Notes under the pieces: model-generated | Database searches by the model: none | Told to the model about the DNA's origin: nothing | The model's input: only the letters and a program-made list of their open reading frames with translations | Made by a program: the position numbers and the translations under genes | Assembly: GCA_902583345.1 (NCBI GenBank) | Contig: CACHVT010000008.1 | Span: forward strand, 1-41,459 | DNA from: an uncultured Pelagibacteraceae bacterium | GTDB taxonomy: Bacteria > Pseudomonadota > Alphaproteobacteria > Pelagibacterales > Pelagibacteraceae | Length of the DNA stretch: 41,459 bases | Reading direction: 5' to 3' | Shown here: positions 1-7,331 of the stretch, in pieces | Layout of the letters: each line of letters starts with the position of its first letter | Numbering within the stretch: position 1 is the first letter of the stretch

Positions 1-605
1 AAATAGGATGTATTGAACTTAATAATCAAATACCTACTTCAAAAAAATTTCATTGTTATTTAAACCCTCAAAGAAAAGTATCAGAAAAAGCATTGGAAAT
101 ACATGGTTATACTGACGAGTTTTTATCTGATAAAAGAAAGTTTGTAGACATTGCAGATGATTTTTTAAATTTTATAGAAAATAAAAAACTAATTATTCAT
201 AATGCAGAATTTGACTTAGGTCATTTAAACAACGAATTAATTTTAATTGGTAAAAATAAAATAAACAAAAATCAAGTCGTTGATACACTAGAATTAGCAA
301 GAGATAAATTCCCTGGTTCAGCAGTCAGTCTTGATGCATTATGTAAAAGGTTTAGGATAGATAATTCAAAAAGGGCACAACATACCGCATTAATAGATTG
401 TGAATTGCTTTCAAAAGTTTATATAAATTTAATAGATCAAAAAGAACCGACCTTGAATTTGCATACCTTAAATGAAAAAAAAGAGAACATATACTTAACG
501 AGTAAACATTTATATTACAAAAAAATTGTTGGACCTTCTAAAGAAGAACTGGATTTGCACCAAAAGTTCCTAAAGAAGAGTTTAAAAAAAAATTTTTTTA
601 ATTAA
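1..605 (+). CDS. dnaQ: DNA polymerase III epsilon subunit (3'-5' proofreading exonuclease), 5'-truncated
   Basis: The frame is open from base 3 at the window edge, so the start and the first exonuclease motif (DxE) lie outside. What remains shows the DEDDh exonuclease fold: ELNNQIPTSKKFHCYLNP near the start, the Exo II motif HNAEFDLGHL (around 195-225) and the Exo III motif HTALIDCELL (around 380-410) with the catalytic His and Asp. In the family this subunit proofreads for the replicative polymerase. The dnaQ/secB/fxsA arrangement is common in alphaproteobacteria. The stop overlaps the 3' end of the convergent secB by 8 bases. An internal TTG at 93 is not the real start, because homology continues upstream of it. 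Confidence 0.93.
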   Translation, partial: IGCIELNNQIPTSKKFHCYLNPQRKVSEKALEIHGYTDEFLSDKRKFVDIADDFLNFIENKKLIIHNAEFDLGHLNNELILIGKNKINKNQVVDTLELARDKFPGSAVSLDALCKRFRIDNSKRAQHTALIDCELLSKVYINLIDQKEPTLNLHTLNEKKENIYLTSKHLYYKKIVGPSKEELDLHQKFLKKSLKKNFFN

Positions 606-1020
606 ATTTACTTTTATAAAGTTCCTCGAAATCAACTTTTTTAGAAAATTGTACTTCCTTAAAGCCACAATCATGAATCAGATTCATTAGTGCTTTCTCT
701 AATCTTGGATAAATTTCTTTTTGTACATCACATAGCAATATCTTCTCTAAAATTTTTTTATCATTGGTTCCTTCGTTTACTTTAATTATAGTTGCATAAT
801 TTATTTCAAAATAAGATCTTTTTTCACTTACTTCTTTATCTTCATATTTCATAGTGGTACAAACCTCTATCATCTGATTTTTTAAAGCTTTAGACGTTAT
901 GTTTATGGTAAGGTGATATTTGGATATATTTTCTTTTACAAATAAGTAAGTTTCTACATCAGGTGTTTCGCTAGACATATCTTTTATAAACTCTGATAAT
1001 ATCTTATAATTTTCTGCCAT
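598..1020 (-). CDS. secB: Protein-export chaperone SecB
   Basis: This 140-residue protein has SecB length and layout. It opens with YKILSEFIKDMSSETPD (the family's FIKDLSFENP region), has a central beta-sheet stretch, and ends with the conserved tail IYPRLEKALMNLIHDCGF followed by VDFEELY, which matches the SecB pattern of FPFAR-x-ii-x-d...GGFPP...idFx-lY. SecB holds precursor proteins unfolded in the cytosol and hands them to SecA. The usual GGFPP appears here as CGFKE, so the C-terminal part is divergent. The gene overlaps the 3' end of fxsA by 17 bases and is probably co-transcribed with it. Identity is a family-pattern match read by eye. Confidence 0.86.
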   Translation of the reverse strand: MAENYKILSEFIKDMSSETPDVETYLFVKENISKYHLTINITSKALKNQMIEVCTTMKYEDKEVSEKRSYFEINYATIIKVNEGTNDKKILEKILLCDVQKEIYPRLEKALMNLIHDCGFKEVQFSKKVDFEELYKSKFN

Positions 1021-1429
1021 TGTCCTCCTCTATATCTTCAGACTCACCCTCTATATAATTTTTATTTTCTTTTACTTTTTTTGAATAGTTTTTACTAACT
1101 TTTTTTAAAAGAAATTTTCGTGTTGGAGGAAAAATAATTAGCAAACCTACAAAATCAGTTGCGAAACCAGGTAAAATTAAAAGTAAAGCAGCAAAAGCAA
1201 GAGCCGCACCAGAAATTATCTCATAAATCGGTAATTCATTTTTAATTAATTGAGACATGCCGGATCGGAGTGTATTGAAACCTTCATATCTTGCATAAAG
1301 CACTCCAACAAAAGCAGTTAAAAAAATAAGAGAAATAGTTGTTATGGCGCCAATTTGTGATCCAATTTTAATAAATAGGTAGATTTCAATAATTGGTATT
1401 GAAATTATTAATATTAACAGTGTGTTCAT
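1004..1429 (-). CDS. fxsA: FxsA family membrane protein
   Basis: This 141-residue protein matches FxsA. An N-terminal hydrophobic helix (LLILIISIPIIEIYLFIKIG) carries the conserved PxxEIxxFIxxG pattern. A second helix contains YARYEGFNTLRSG, and a third has LLILPGFATDFVGLLIIFPPTR with the conserved LPGxxTDxxGxxLxxPPxR signature. It is an inner-membrane protein, and E. coli FxsA relieves F-plasmid exclusion of phage T7; its role in free-living bacteria is not established. The C terminus is charged (GESEDIEEDN) and cytosolic in appearance. It heads the fxsA-secB unit and is divergent from timA. Confidence 0.87.
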   Translation of the reverse strand: MNTLLILIISIPIIEIYLFIKIGSQIGAITTISLIFLTAFVGVLYARYEGFNTLRSGMSQLIKNELPIYEIISGAALAFAALLLILPGFATDFVGLLIIFPPTRKFLLKKVSKNYSKKVKENKNYIEGESEDIEEDNGRKL

Positions 1430-1452
1430 TTGTCAGTAGTGTAAATTGCTAG

Positions 1453-1481
1453 TTGAAATAAAGCAACATAGTACATATTAT
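1453..1481 (+). promoter_or_regulatory. Candidate sigma70 promoter of timA
   Basis: TTGAAA (1453-1458), a 17-base spacer, then TATTAT (1476-1481). The -10 box ends 6 bases before the ATG at 1488, so transcription would start at or next to the start codon and give a leaderless mRNA. This also argues against the upstream TTG at 1446 as the timA start. The boxes were read by eye in AT-rich DNA, where chance matches are frequent. Confidence 0.5.
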
Positions 1482-1487
1482 CAGTTT

Positions 1488-2081
1488 ATGAATAACAGTT
1501 TTGAGTACATCGATATTATACTTTTAGCAATGATTGCTGGGTTTATTTTCTTGAGATTAAGGGGGATATTAGGAAAAAGGACAGGGTTTGAAGGCAAAAT
1601 AAGAGAAGAGTTTAAAGAAGATTTTACAAAAAATATTGCAAAAAAAGTTATCGATAATGATAAGTTCGATGAGGCGGCAAAAAATGATTTTTTGAAAGGT
1701 GCCAAAATTGCATACGAGACAATAATTACAGATTTTAGTGATAATGATAATAAGCTTACAGAAAGCAAGCCGCTTCTAAGCAAAAAAGTTCATGATCAAT
1801 TTAATTTAGCTTTGCAAGAAAGAAGTGAAAGAGGTCATTATGCTGAAATAACATTTATTGGTGTAAACTCAGCTACAATAAAAGAGCATAAAAAGATTGA
1901 TCAAATTTTAAAAGTAACTGTTGATTTTGTTAGCGAAGTTATTACTTGTATCAAAGATAAAGATAAAAATATTATTTCAGGCGACCCTAAAAAAATAAAG
2001 AAAATTCACGATACGTGGGTTTTTTCAAGAGATACTCGATCAAAAAATCCTAATTGGCAACTAGTAGATACTTTAAATTAA
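1488..2081 (+). CDS. timA: Tim44/TimA-like membrane-anchored adaptor
   Basis: From the ATG at 1488 this is a 197-residue protein. A short N-terminal hydrophobic segment (YIDIILLAMIAGFIFLRLRGILGKRTGFE) is typical of alphaproteobacterial Tim44-like proteins. A charged linker follows, then a Tim44 C-terminal-like domain from about residue 70 (AKIAYETIITDFSDND ... LNLALQERSERGHYAEITFIGV ... DTWVFSRD). The family is related to mitochondrial Tim44 and is thought to act as an adaptor at the inner membrane. A TTG 42 bases upstream would add MLVEIKQHSTYYQF; I prefer the ATG because the hydrophobic anchor then begins normally and the promoter boxes fall between the two candidate starts. It abuts the smr gene. 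Confidence 0.8.
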   Translation: MNNSFEYIDIILLAMIAGFIFLRLRGILGKRTGFEGKIREEFKEDFTKNIAKKVIDNDKFDEAAKNDFLKGAKIAYETIITDFSDNDNKLTESKPLLSKKVHDQFNLALQERSERGHYAEITFIGVNSATIKEHKKIDQILKVTVDFVSEVITCIKDKDKNIISGDPKKIKKIHDTWVFSRDTRSKNPNWQLVDTLN

Positions 2082-2504
2082 TTGAGCAAAAAATTTTCAG
2101 AAAAAGATAAAAAAGATTGGGAAAGTTTTATTAATAGCAAAGATAAAATATACGATAAAGATTTTGCAGAAAAAAAAAATCATTTTACAGGACAATCAAT
2201 AAAAACAGTTGATTTGCATGGATCTTCTCTAGAAAAAGCAAACAAAACCGTTAGCGAATATATAAAATATTGCTCGTCTCAAAATATTAAAAAACTAGTA
2301 GTTATTACTGGTAAAGGCTTGAGATCAAAAACTCAAAATGACCCTTATGTTTCAAAAGATTTAAGTATTTTAAAATACTCTGTTCCCAATTTTATTAAAT
2401 CTAAACCAGATTTAATGAAACTTGTTAAAGAAATAAAAGAAGCTAATATAAATGAAGGCGGAAGTGGAGCCTTCAACATTTATTTAAAAACTTTTAAAGA
2501 ATAA
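2082..2504 (+). CDS. Smr domain protein (MutS2 C-terminal-like)
   Basis: This 140-residue protein has the Smr signature: [12 protein letters not shown] (around residue 43), [11 protein letters not shown] (around residue 72), and the terminal [12 protein letters not shown], which corresponds to the family's GGxGAxxVxL. Smr domains are found in MutS2 and as stand-alone putative nucleases. Translation appears to start at a TTG directly after the timA stop, with no gap, so the two genes should be coupled. The 3' end overlaps the convergent hslU by 11 bases. The substrate is unknown. Confidence 0.85.
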   Translation: MSKKFSEKDKKDWESFINSKDKIYDKDFAEKKNHFTGQSIKTVDLHGSSLEKANKTVSEYIKYCSSQNIKKLVVITGKGLRSKTQNDPYVSKDLSILKYSVPNFIKSKPDLMKLVKEIKEANINEGGSGAFNIYLKTFKE

Positions 2505-3864
2505 ACTTAGATAGATCAGTATCTTTCACTAGTTCTCCTAGATTTTTTTTAACATAATCTGAATTAATACTAATTTTCTCTCCTGAATTATCAGTTGCAG
2601 TAAAACTTATATCATCTAGAACTCTTTCAATGATTGTATGAAGTCTTCTTGCGCCAATGTTCTCAACAGTAGAATTCACCTCGGTTGCCAAATTTGCAAT
2701 CGTGTCTATTCCATCCTCAGTAAATTCGAGCTCGACATTTTCAGTTTTTAAAAGGGCCTTATATTGTTTAATTAAGGAATTATCTGGTTCTTTAAGTATT
2801 CTTTTAAAATCTTCACTTGTTAAAGCATCAAGCTCAACCCTGATTGGTAGACGGCCTTGAAGTTCAGGCAAGAGATCAGATGGTTTTGCTAACTGAAAAG
2901 CGCCAGAAGCTATAAACAAAATATGATCTGTTTTTATTGGCCCGTATTTTGTACTAACAGTTGTTCCCTCAATTAGAGGCAATAAATCTCTTTGAACTCC
3001 CTCTCTTGAAACATCTCCACCAGCGCGGTCAGTCCGAGCAGAAATTTTATCTATTTCATCAAGAAAAACTATTCCGTTATTTTCTGTAGAATTTTTTGCT
3101 GTCTTAATAATTTTATCTTGTTCAATCAGTTTATCAGATTCTTCGTTGATTAAAATTTCATGGGACTCTTTAACGGTCATTTTTTTCTTTTTAGGTTTAC
3201 CACCCATTGATTTTCCAAGCATTTCACCCAAGTTTATCATTCCAACATTTGCCCCAGGCATACCTGGTATTTCAAATGAAGGCATTGAGTTGCTCTCATT
3301 AACTGCTATTTCAATCTCATTATCGTCTAAATCACCATTCCTTAATCTTTTCCTAAAACTTTCCCTAGTTGCGATACTTGCTTTGTTTCCAACTAGAGCA
3401 TCAAGAACTTTTTCTTCAGCATTTTTTTGAGCAATTGTCGATACTTCTTTTCTTTTTTTAACCTTTTCCATAGCAATTGCTATCTCCAATAAATCTCTTA
3501 CAATTTGCTCAACGTCCCTTCCAACATAACCAACTTCTGTAAAACGTGTAGCTTCTACTTTTACAAAAGGAGCTTCAGCAAGTTTTGATAATCTTCTAGA
3601 GATTTCAGTTTTTCCAACTCCTGTTGGTCCAATCATTAAAATGTTTTTTGGCAAAACTTCATCCTTCATCTCACCCTCAAGAGCCTGTCTTCTCCATCTA
3701 TTCCTTAGCGCTATTGCAACTGCTCTTTTTGCATTGTTTTGTCCAACAACAAATCTATCTAACTCAGAAACTATCTCCCTTGGAGATAAAGAGCTAATAT
3801 ATGATTTATCGTCATCTTTATTTTTTCCCTTTTGAACTAGAGGTGTGACATTTGAATTTTCCAT
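2494..3864 (-). CDS. hslU: ATP-dependent protease ATPase subunit HslU
   Basis: This 456-residue AAA+ unfoldase matches HslU along its length. It shows [16 protein letters not shown], the Walker A motif GPTGVGKT (79-86), the pore-loop region [10 protein letters not shown], an inserted I-domain (about 110-240), the Walker B motif IVFLDEID, the sensor region [17 protein letters not shown], and the DLSKFIL C terminus that docks into HslV. HslU unfolds substrates and feeds them to the HslV peptidase. It has about 15 extra N-terminal residues relative to the E. coli protein. Its start overlaps the hslV stop by one base. Bases 2605-2642 recur exactly in the hisA/hisF hybrid. Confidence 0.97.
   Translation of the reverse strand: MENSNVTPLVQKGKNKDDDKSYISSLSPREIVSELDRFVVGQNNAKRAVAIALRNRWRRQALEGEMKDEVLPKNILMIGPTGVGKTEISRRLSKLAEAPFVKVEATRFTEVGYVGRDVEQIVRDLLEIAIAMEKVKKRKEVSTIAQKNAEEKVLDALVGNKASIATRESFRKRLRNGDLDDNEIEIAVNESNSMPSFEIPGMPGANVGMINLGEMLGKSMGGKPKKKKMTVKESHEILINEESDKLIEQDKIIKTAKNSTENNGIVFLDEIDKISARTDRAGGDVSREGVQRDLLPLIEGTTVSTKYGPIKTDHILFIASGAFQLAKPSDLLPELQGRLPIRVELDALTSEDFKRILKEPDNSLIKQYKALLKTENVELEFTEDGIDTIANLATEVNSTVENIGARRLHTIIERVLDDISFTATDNSGEKISINSDYVKKNLGELVKDTDLSKFIL
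2605..2642 (-). repeat. 38-bp exact repeat, source copy inside hslU
   Basis: The reverse complement of these 38 bases is identical to 6807-6844. Here they encode [12 protein letters not shown] of the conserved HslU sensor region (E. coli HslU has a similar segment after GARRLHT), so this is the native copy. The other copy is in an unrelated protein. The two copies form an inverted repeat about 4.2 kb apart. Confidence 0.95.
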
Positions 3865-4379
3865 TAGATTTTTTCTATAGTTACTTTATTATTTGTAAAA
3901 ACGCATATTTCAGAGGCGACTTTTATTGCTTTTTTTGCAATCTCCTCAGCACTCAAATCTGTGTCCATTAATACTTTCGCTGAGGCTAGTGCATAATTTC
4001 CACCTGATCCAATACCGATTACATCTCCTTCTGGTTCTAAAACATCTCCGGTCCCGGAAATTATAAAACTTTTTTCTTTATCACCAATTGCCATTAAAGC
4101 TTCTAATCTTCTTAAATATTTATCAGTTCTCCAATCCTTGGCTAATTCAACAGCAGCTCTTGTTAGATTCCCCGCGTGTTTTTCTAATTTAGACTCTAAT
4201 CTTTCAAATAAAGTAAGTGCATCTGCGGTTGACCCAGCAAAACCTGCAATCACATTTCTTTTCTCAATCTTTCTAACCTTGTTGGCAGTGCTTTTAATAA
4301 CAGTATTACCCATGCTTACCTGTCCATCGCTAGCAACCACAACATCTTTATTCTTTCTAACTAAGACTATTGTTGTCAT
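3864..4379 (-). CDS. hslV: ATP-dependent protease peptidase subunit HslV
   Basis: The protein begins [20 protein letters not shown] from the ATG at 4379. This places the catalytic N-terminal threonine directly after the initiator Met, as in E. coli HslV. An in-frame ATG at 4385 would add Met-Ser and hide that threonine, so the shorter start (171 residues) is preferred. Further family marks are [32 protein letters not shown] and [11 protein letters not shown]. HslV is the proteasome-like dodecameric peptidase driven by HslU. The pair is coupled by a one-base overlap, and hslV is divergent from hisB across about 90 bases. Confidence 0.96.
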   Translation of the reverse strand: MTTIVLVRKNKDVVVASDGQVSMGNTVIKSTANKVRKIEKRNVIAGFAGSTADALTLFERLESKLEKHAGNLTRAAVELAKDWRTDKYLRRLEALMAIGDKEKSFIISGTGDVLEPEGDVIGIGSGGNYALASAKVLMDTDLSAEEIAKKAIKVASEICVFTNNKVTIEKI

Positions 4380-4434
4380 AGACATTAAATGGATATTATT
4401 TTTGATAGTTCAAGGGCTTTATTAGTTATGTTGA

Positions 4435-4440
4435 TATAAT
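4435..4440 (+). promoter_or_regulatory. Possible -10 box upstream of hisB
   Basis: A perfect TATAAT lies in the hslV-hisB divergent spacer, with its end 29 bases before the hisB ATG. I see no good -35 hexamer at 16-18 bases upstream, so this is a weak proposal. Confidence 0.25.
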
Positions 4441-4469
4441 TAAATAATGAAGATATACCTATAAAAATT

Positions 4470-5060
4470 ATGAAGCGAAAAGCCAACATAACAAGAAAAA
4501 CAAAAGAAACATCAATTAAAGTTGACTTAAACATCGATGGTAAGGGAAAATACAAAATTGATACAGGGATCGGTTTTCTAAATCACATGTTAGAACAACT
4601 ATCAAAGCACTCATCAATGGATTTAAGTATAAAGGCCAAAGGAGATACTCATATTGATTTACATCATACAACTGAGGATACAGGTATTGCAATTGGAGAA
4701 TGCTTAAAAAAAGCATCAAAAAATTTTGTTGGAATCAAAAGATATGCACACGCCTTATTACCTATGGATGAAACGCTGACAAGGGTAGCAATTGATATGT
4801 CAAACAGACCATATTTAATTTGGAATGTAAGGTTGAAGGTAGAAAAACTTGGGGAAATGGATACTGAATTATTTAAAGAATGGTTTCAAGCCTTCTCACA
4901 GGCTGCTGGGATTACTTTACATGTTGAAAATATTTATGGTGATAATAGTCACCACATAATTGAATCTTGTTATAAAGGATTAGCTAGATCTTTAAGGGCA
5001 GCACTTGAATTAGATCCTAAGAATAAAAACACTGTCCCGTCAACAAAAGGCTCTTTGTAA
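4470..5060 (+). CDS. hisB: Imidazoleglycerol-phosphate dehydratase
   Basis: This 196-residue protein is a monofunctional HisB. It catalyses dehydration of imidazole glycerol phosphate to imidazole acetol phosphate in histidine synthesis. The metal-binding motifs are clear: [30 protein letters not shown] and, in the second half, [20 protein letters not shown]. The order hisB-hisH-...-hisE downstream of hslV is typical of alphaproteobacteria. It is the first gene of the his operon here, with hisH 13 bases downstream. Confidence 0.97.
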   Translation: MKRKANITRKTKETSIKVDLNIDGKGKYKIDTGIGFLNHMLEQLSKHSSMDLSIKAKGDTHIDLHHTTEDTGIAIGECLKKASKNFVGIKRYAHALLPMDETLTRVAIDMSNRPYLIWNVRLKVEKLGEMDTELFKEWFQAFSQAAGITLHVENIYGDNSHHIIESCYKGLARSLRAALELDPKNKNTVPSTKGSL

Positions 5061-5073
5061 AATTGAAGAATTA

Positions 5074-5700
5074 ATGAAGGTTACTATCGTTGATTATAAT
5101 TCGGGCAATATTAGCTCCGTAATAAACTCTTTTAAGGAAGTTGCTAAAGGTAAAGTTAAAATAGAAATAACTTCAGATTTAAATAAGATTAAATCTAGTG
5201 ACAAAATAGTTTTACCAGGCCAGGGATCTTTTAAGAGTTGTGTGGATGCTATAAACAATATTAATGGTCTTGTAGATGGTTTGAATGAATTCGCAATTAA
5301 TAAAAAAAAACCTCTTCTTGGGATTTGTGTAGGTTTACAAATGTTTTCAGATATAGGCTATGAGGAAACCGAAACAAAAGGTTTAGGTTGGATTTCAGGA
5401 AAAGTGTCAAGAATCGACAATAAAAATGGAAATTATAAACTGCCCCATATAGGCTGGAATCAAATAAGTATTGTCAAGGAAAGTAAAATATTTAAGGATA
5501 TAGACAACAACTCCCATATGTATTTTGTTCATAGCTATGAATTTATTCCTAAGGATAAAACTGTAATTTCAGCCACAACAGATTATTCTTCAAATGTTGT
5601 TTGTGCTGTTGATAAAGAAAATATCTTTGGAACGCAATTTCATCCAGAAAAGAGCGATAAAATTGGACTAAAAATTATTGATAACTTTATTAATTTGTAG
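5074..5700 (+). CDS. hisH: Imidazole glycerol phosphate synthase, glutaminase subunit HisH
   Basis: This 208-residue class I glutamine amidotransferase has the nucleophile elbow LGICVGLQMFSD with the catalytic Cys, and the His/Glu pair in GTQFHPEKS near the C terminus. HisH releases ammonia from glutamine, which passes through the HisF barrel to make imidazole glycerol phosphate. It looks intact. Its partner HisF is represented in this window only by the C-terminal part of the hybrid gene at 6542, so whether a working HisH-HisF complex exists is open. Confidence 0.96.
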   Translation: MKVTIVDYNSGNISSVINSFKEVAKGKVKIEITSDLNKIKSSDKIVLPGQGSFKSCVDAINNINGLVDGLNEFAINKKKPLLGICVGLQMFSDIGYEETETKGLGWISGKVSRIDNKNGNYKLPHIGWNQISIVKESKIFKDIDNNSHMYFVHSYEFIPKDKTVISATTDYSSNVVCAVDKENIFGTQFHPEKSDKIGLKIIDNFINL

Positions 5701-5701
5701 A

Positions 5702-6541
5702 ATGAAAAAACTCGTAAGCATAATTATTATATTTTTAGTTTACTGTAATCATTCTTTTTCAAATGGGCACAAAACAAAGTTTAAAGATATTAAAGGATTT
5801 AAAAAACAATTTATTTCCATGTCTGAAAAGAAAATAAATAGAATTAAAGAGGTTAAAAAATCAGATGGTTTTCCTGTTTTTGAAGGCAAAACTAGTATCC
5901 AATTTACTGTGAATAGAGAGGATGCGGGATGTGGAAAGGGAAAAGCGCAAACAACTCAAATTCAATGTGATGGAAGGGGTAACAGAAGCAGACAAGAATT
6001 AAATCTTGGCAACATGAAATTAAAAAATAAGGAATATATATATGAATATGCAGTTTATTTTGACGAAACTTACAAACCTTTAGAAAAAGGTGCAGTGGTC
6101 ATAATAGGACAAATGCATACCGACAATAAAGCCAAAGGCTGCCATAGCTGTTGTCATTTTTGGTTTCAAGATTTTAAATACAAGGGAGAACATGTTTATA
6201 GTTGGGCAAGTAAAGCTGCTTATTCATCTGAACCAGTTGTAATTGGAAAAATTGATGATTTAAAAGGAAAATGGACACATTTAAAATTTCATGTTTTATG
6301 GAAGTTGGATGAAACAGGAAGATTTAAAATTTATAAAAACAACCAAGTAATTGCTGATCTAAAAAATATAAAGACTCTGGCTGATACATGTACAGGCGGG
6401 TATATGAAAATGGGAATATACAGGCATAGAACAATAGGATACTGGAACTCTGACTGGGAAAGTTTGCAAGATCAAACGGTTTACTTAGACAATATAGTTT
6501 TAAGAAAACCAAAAAAAAAAGAAAAATTTAAAAATAATTAA
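5702..6541 (+). CDS. Secreted polysaccharide lyase-like protein (heparin lyase I-like fold)
   Basis: From the ATG at 5702 the protein has 279 residues with a signal peptide (KKLVSIIIIFLVYCNHSFS). The body matches the jelly-roll polysaccharide lyase pattern. It has RSRQELNLGNMKL, then EYAVYFDETYKP and VVIIGQMHTD, then GKWTHLKFHVLWK, GRFKIYKNNQVIADL and GGYMKMGIYRHRTIG, and finally TVYLDNIVLRK. Several cysteines (GCGKGK, GCHSCCHFW, DTCTGG) suggest disulfides, fitting a periplasmic or outer location. The start is one base after the hisH stop and the stop abuts the hybrid his gene, so it sits inside the his operon. The substrate is unknown; assignment is to fold family only. Confidence 0.72.
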   Translation: MKKLVSIIIIFLVYCNHSFSNGHKTKFKDIKGFKKQFISMSEKKINRIKEVKKSDGFPVFEGKTSIQFTVNREDAGCGKGKAQTTQIQCDGRGNRSRQELNLGNMKLKNKEYIYEYAVYFDETYKPLEKGAVVIIGQMHTDNKAKGCHSCCHFWFQDFKYKGEHVYSWASKAAYSSEPVVIGKIDDLKGKWTHLKFHVLWKLDETGRFKIYKNNQVIADLKNIKTLADTCTGGYMKMGIYRHRTIGYWNSDWESLQDQTVYLDNIVLRKPKKKEKFKNN

Positions 6542-7330
6542 ATGAAAGTATTTCCCGCAATTGATATAATAAATGGAAAGTGTGTAAGGCTTATTAAAGG
6601 GGATTTTAATAATAAAACTGAATATGAGGCTTCACCAGTTGATCAAGCAGGCAAATATGAACGTCATGGTTTTAAGAATTTACACGTTGTTGACTTAGAT
6701 GGTGCTTTAGCTGGAGAAATAGTAAATCTAGATATAATTCAAGATATAGTAAGTAAATTTGATCTTAAAGTTGAGATAGGTGGTGGTATTAGAAATATTG
6801 ATAGTATTCATACAATCATTGAAAGAGTTCTAGATGATATAAGTAAACTACTTAACTGTGGGGCAGATAAAGTTTCAATTAATACAGCTGCTGTTAATGA
6901 TCCAAATGTTGTTGTTGAAGGTTCAAAAAAGTTTGGTTCTCAATGTATTGTGGTTGCAATAGACGCAAAACAAAGTAGAAATAAATGGGAAGTTTTTACT
7001 CATGGAGGAAGAAAAAATACTGGAATAGATGCAGTAGAATTTGCTAAAAAAATGGAGAATAGTGGAGCAGGGGAGCTTTTAGTAACCTCTATGGACAGAG
7101 ATGGGACGCAAGTTGGATTTGATATAGATTTAACATCTACGATATCTAAAAAAGTTAATATACCATTAATCGCCTCAGGAGGAGCAGGTAATTTAGATCA
7201 TTTAGTAGACGGAATTAAACTAGGAAATGCCAGTGCTGTTTTAGCAGCATCAATATTTCACTATGGTAAATATTCTCTTAAAGAAGCAAAGGAATATTTG
7301 GACACAAAAGGAATTCCTGTTAGGATTTAG
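6542..7330 (+). CDS. Hybrid HisA (N-terminal) / HisF (C-terminal) barrel with an hslU-derived insert
   Basis: Residues 1-89 are HisA: VFPAIDIINGKCVRL with catalytic-type Asp8, LHVVDLDGALAGE, and EIGGGIRNIDSI. Residues 102-262 are HisF: LLNCGADKVSINTAAV, CIVVAIDAK with Asp141 (HisF Asp130), EVFTHGGRKNTGIDAVEFAK, GAGELLVTSMDRDGT, PLIASGGAG and AVLAASIFHYG. Residues 90-101 ([12 protein letters not shown]) are encoded by bases identical to part of hslU. Both joins are in frame and fall at equivalent places in the two homologous barrels, so the product would be one full barrel about 11 residues longer than HisF. About 150 HisA and 90 HisF residues are missing. Whether this is natural or an artefact, and whether it has HisA, HisF or no activity, cannot be told from sequence. 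Confidence 0.9.
   Translation: MKVFPAIDIINGKCVRLIKGDFNNKTEYEASPVDQAGKYERHGFKNLHVVDLDGALAGEIVNLDIIQDIVSKFDLKVEIGGGIRNIDSIHTIIERVLDDISKLLNCGADKVSINTAAVNDPNVVVEGSKKFGSQCIVVAIDAKQSRNKWEVFTHGGRKNTGIDAVEFAKKMENSGAGELLVTSMDRDGTQVGFDIDLTSTISKKVNIPLIASGGAGNLDHLVDGIKLGNASAVLAASIFHYGKYSLKEAKEYLDTKGIPVRI
6807..6844 (+). repeat. 38-bp exact repeat of hslU inserted at the hisA/hisF junction
   Basis: These 38 bases equal the reverse complement of 2605-2642. They are read in the same frame as in hslU, giving [12 protein letters not shown] (residues 90-101 of the hybrid). The first two bases are shared by chance with the flanking Ile codon, so the foreign segment is effectively 36 bases, or 12 codons. HisA and HisF have nothing like it between the GGGIR strand and the LLxxGADKVSIN strand. 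Confidence 0.95.
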
Positions 7331-7331
7331 T

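Noticed and set aside
93-605. A complete short gene beginning at TTG 93
   Set aside because: The DnaQ-like sequence continues in frame to the left edge of the window, so this is a truncated dnaQ rather than a new gene.
1446-1487. TTG start for timA at 1446
   Set aside because: It would add 14 poorly matching residues, and promoter-like boxes lie between it and the ATG at 1488.
6807-6844. A Rickettsia-type palindromic element inserted in frame
   Set aside because: The segment is not palindromic and has an exact source in hslU in the same window.
6542-7330. Ordinary hisA or ordinary hisF
   Set aside because: Neither fits the full length: the HisF signature starts only after residue 101 and the HisA signature stops at residue 89.
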